Of a stretch of 56,743 bases of DNA, positions 56,073 through 56,743 are shown one piece after another. How positions within the stretch are numbered: position 1 is the stretch's first letter; each line of letters starts with the position of its first letter. The notes below the pieces were generated by a model that saw only the letters and a program-made list of their open reading frames with translations, searched no databases and had not been told where the DNA came from. The translations under genes and the position numbers were made by a program. Source of the DNA: an uncultured Lachnospiraceae bacterium (GTDB lineage Bacteria > Bacillota > Clostridia > Lachnospirales > Lachnospiraceae); contig CAJTVD010000013.1 in the NCBI GenBank assembly GCA_910579495.1, forward strand, positions 1 to 56,743, in the 5' to 3' direction.

Positions 56073-56743
56073 ATGAGGGGAATTTTTCTGACAGTTTTGG
56101 GGATGGGTATTACCGCCTCAATGGCGATCGTGGTGGTGCTGATTTTCCGGCTGCTGTTAAAGGGAATGCCCAGGATCTTTTCTTATATCCTGTGGCTGGC
56201 AGTTTTCTGGCGGCTGCTATGCCCTTTTGCCCCGGAGACGGGCTGGGGGATACTTCCACCAGTTTCCCTGGCGGAATTTTACAGGGAGGATCCTTCCGGC
56301 CTCAGGAAAAATGTGGGAGAGACCTGGGAAGGGACAGCGGGCCATCCTGCCAGCCATGGGGAGAAGAGGGCGGGAGGGGACCAGGCGGGAAAGGGCGTGG
56401 AGGGGAACGTGCAGGAAGGGAATAAGGCAGTGCGGCCCTTGGCAGCCCAGCCCTTTTGGCCTGGCTGGCATATCGGGCAGAGCTTGGCCGCCTGTTCCCA
56501 AAAACAGAAAGGTTTTGGCAGGGGGCGGCGGTGGCCTGGCTGTCAGGCTGTGTTTTGCTGGTCTTATATGGTACAGGCTGCTATCTGGTCTTTTGGAAGA
56601 AACTGAAAAGATGCAGGGATCTGGCACAAACCGGCTCCAGAGAAGAGGAAAGGGCCTCCAGGGGAAAAGGGAGAAAGAGCCGTTTGGGAAGGGAGGGGCA
56701 TCTGGTCATATCCGGGGCAGTGCGGGAGCCTTTTGTGGCAGGG
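56073..56743 (+). pseudogene. M56/BlaR1-like sensor gene, apparently frameshifted and cut by window end
   Basis: The first frame from the ATG at 56073 reads MRGIFLTVLGMGITASMAIV, VVLIFRLLLKGMPRIFSYIL and WLAVFWRLLCPFAPETGWGI, the first two M56 membrane segments. The matching continuation (ALLAWLAYRAELGRLFPKTE, WLSGCVLLVLYGTGCYLVFW, ISGAVREPFVAG) is in another frame, ahead by two or behind by one base. The switch must lie between about 56425 and 56460. It may be a one-base deletion. The zinc protease part (HExxH) would lie beyond the window. Confidence 0.7.

Noticed and set aside
1..56743. tRNA, rRNA or CRISPR genes
   Set aside because: I saw no cloverleaf with a GGTTCRA arm, no rRNA core sequence and no array of direct repeats with unique spacers.

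Overview
This window looks like a chromosomal stretch of a gut-type anaerobic Firmicute, most likely a Lachnospiraceae-like clostridium. The pointers are a complete thl-crt-hbd-bcd-etfB-etfA cluster (acetyl-CoA to butyryl-CoA), a T-box controlled threonyl-tRNA synthetase, a flavodiiron protein, NifX-like/MBL genes, DUF5684 and DUF5027-like proteins, UvrX/YolD and AGGAGG-type ribosome sites. The species cannot be fixed from sequence alone.

Region 1 (1-5770) is an accessory graveyard. It holds a broken small ORF abutting the 5' part of an IS1634-like transposase, a RelB/ParE-type toxin-antitoxin pair, a minus-strand fragment resembling the C-type-lectin end of diversity-generating-retroelement target proteins, and an ISAs1-type transposase fragment. 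An AT-rich block follows: GntR regulator, ABC ATPase, permease, Cys-rich KTR protein, a shortened lantibiotic-type ABC ATPase and fused HsdS/DUF1016 debris. Much of it is typical conjugative-element cargo.

Region 2 (5771-12304) holds an XRE regulator with an ABC-2 export pair, a GNAT acetyltransferase, and thrS behind a T-box leader.

Region 3 (12315-31603) is the most interesting part, a glycan or glycopeptide catabolic region. On the minus strand are a CBM9-like protein and a LacI regulator. On the plus strand is an operon of a transglutaminase-fold protein whose Cys/His segment resembles eukaryotic cytosolic peptide:N-glycanase, an M17 aminopeptidase, a GH18 and a GH29 fucosidase. Next come a divergent AraC regulator and GH38 alpha-mannosidase, a three-gene LplB/YtcP/LplA-type importer with a candidate LacI-type operator, a decayed Rpn-family gene and a second GH29. 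None of the enzymes has an obvious signal peptide. The inferred model is import of glycans or glycopeptides followed by cytoplasmic trimming of both peptide and sugar.

Region 4 (31604-39607) has a heterodimeric ABC exporter, a UvrX-like Y-family polymerase with YolD behind a promoter carrying a Gram-positive LexA box, a truncated GNAT gene, a GyrI-like protein and a secreted protein with five DxDGDGxCD repeats.

Region 5 (39608-48629) contains hflK, hflC and the butyryl-CoA operon, which has a strong promoter and a 19-bp terminator stem. Region 6 (48630-56743) contains small and membrane proteins, a repeated about 36-nt palindromic element, a PepSY protein, a flavodiiron protein, a sugar acetyltransferase, a decayed DUF5027/sigma/anti-sigma locus, a NifX-like protein with a His/Cys-rich tail next to an MBL hydrolase, and a BlaI/M56 regulatory pair with twin operators, the M56 gene apparently frameshifted and cut by the window end.
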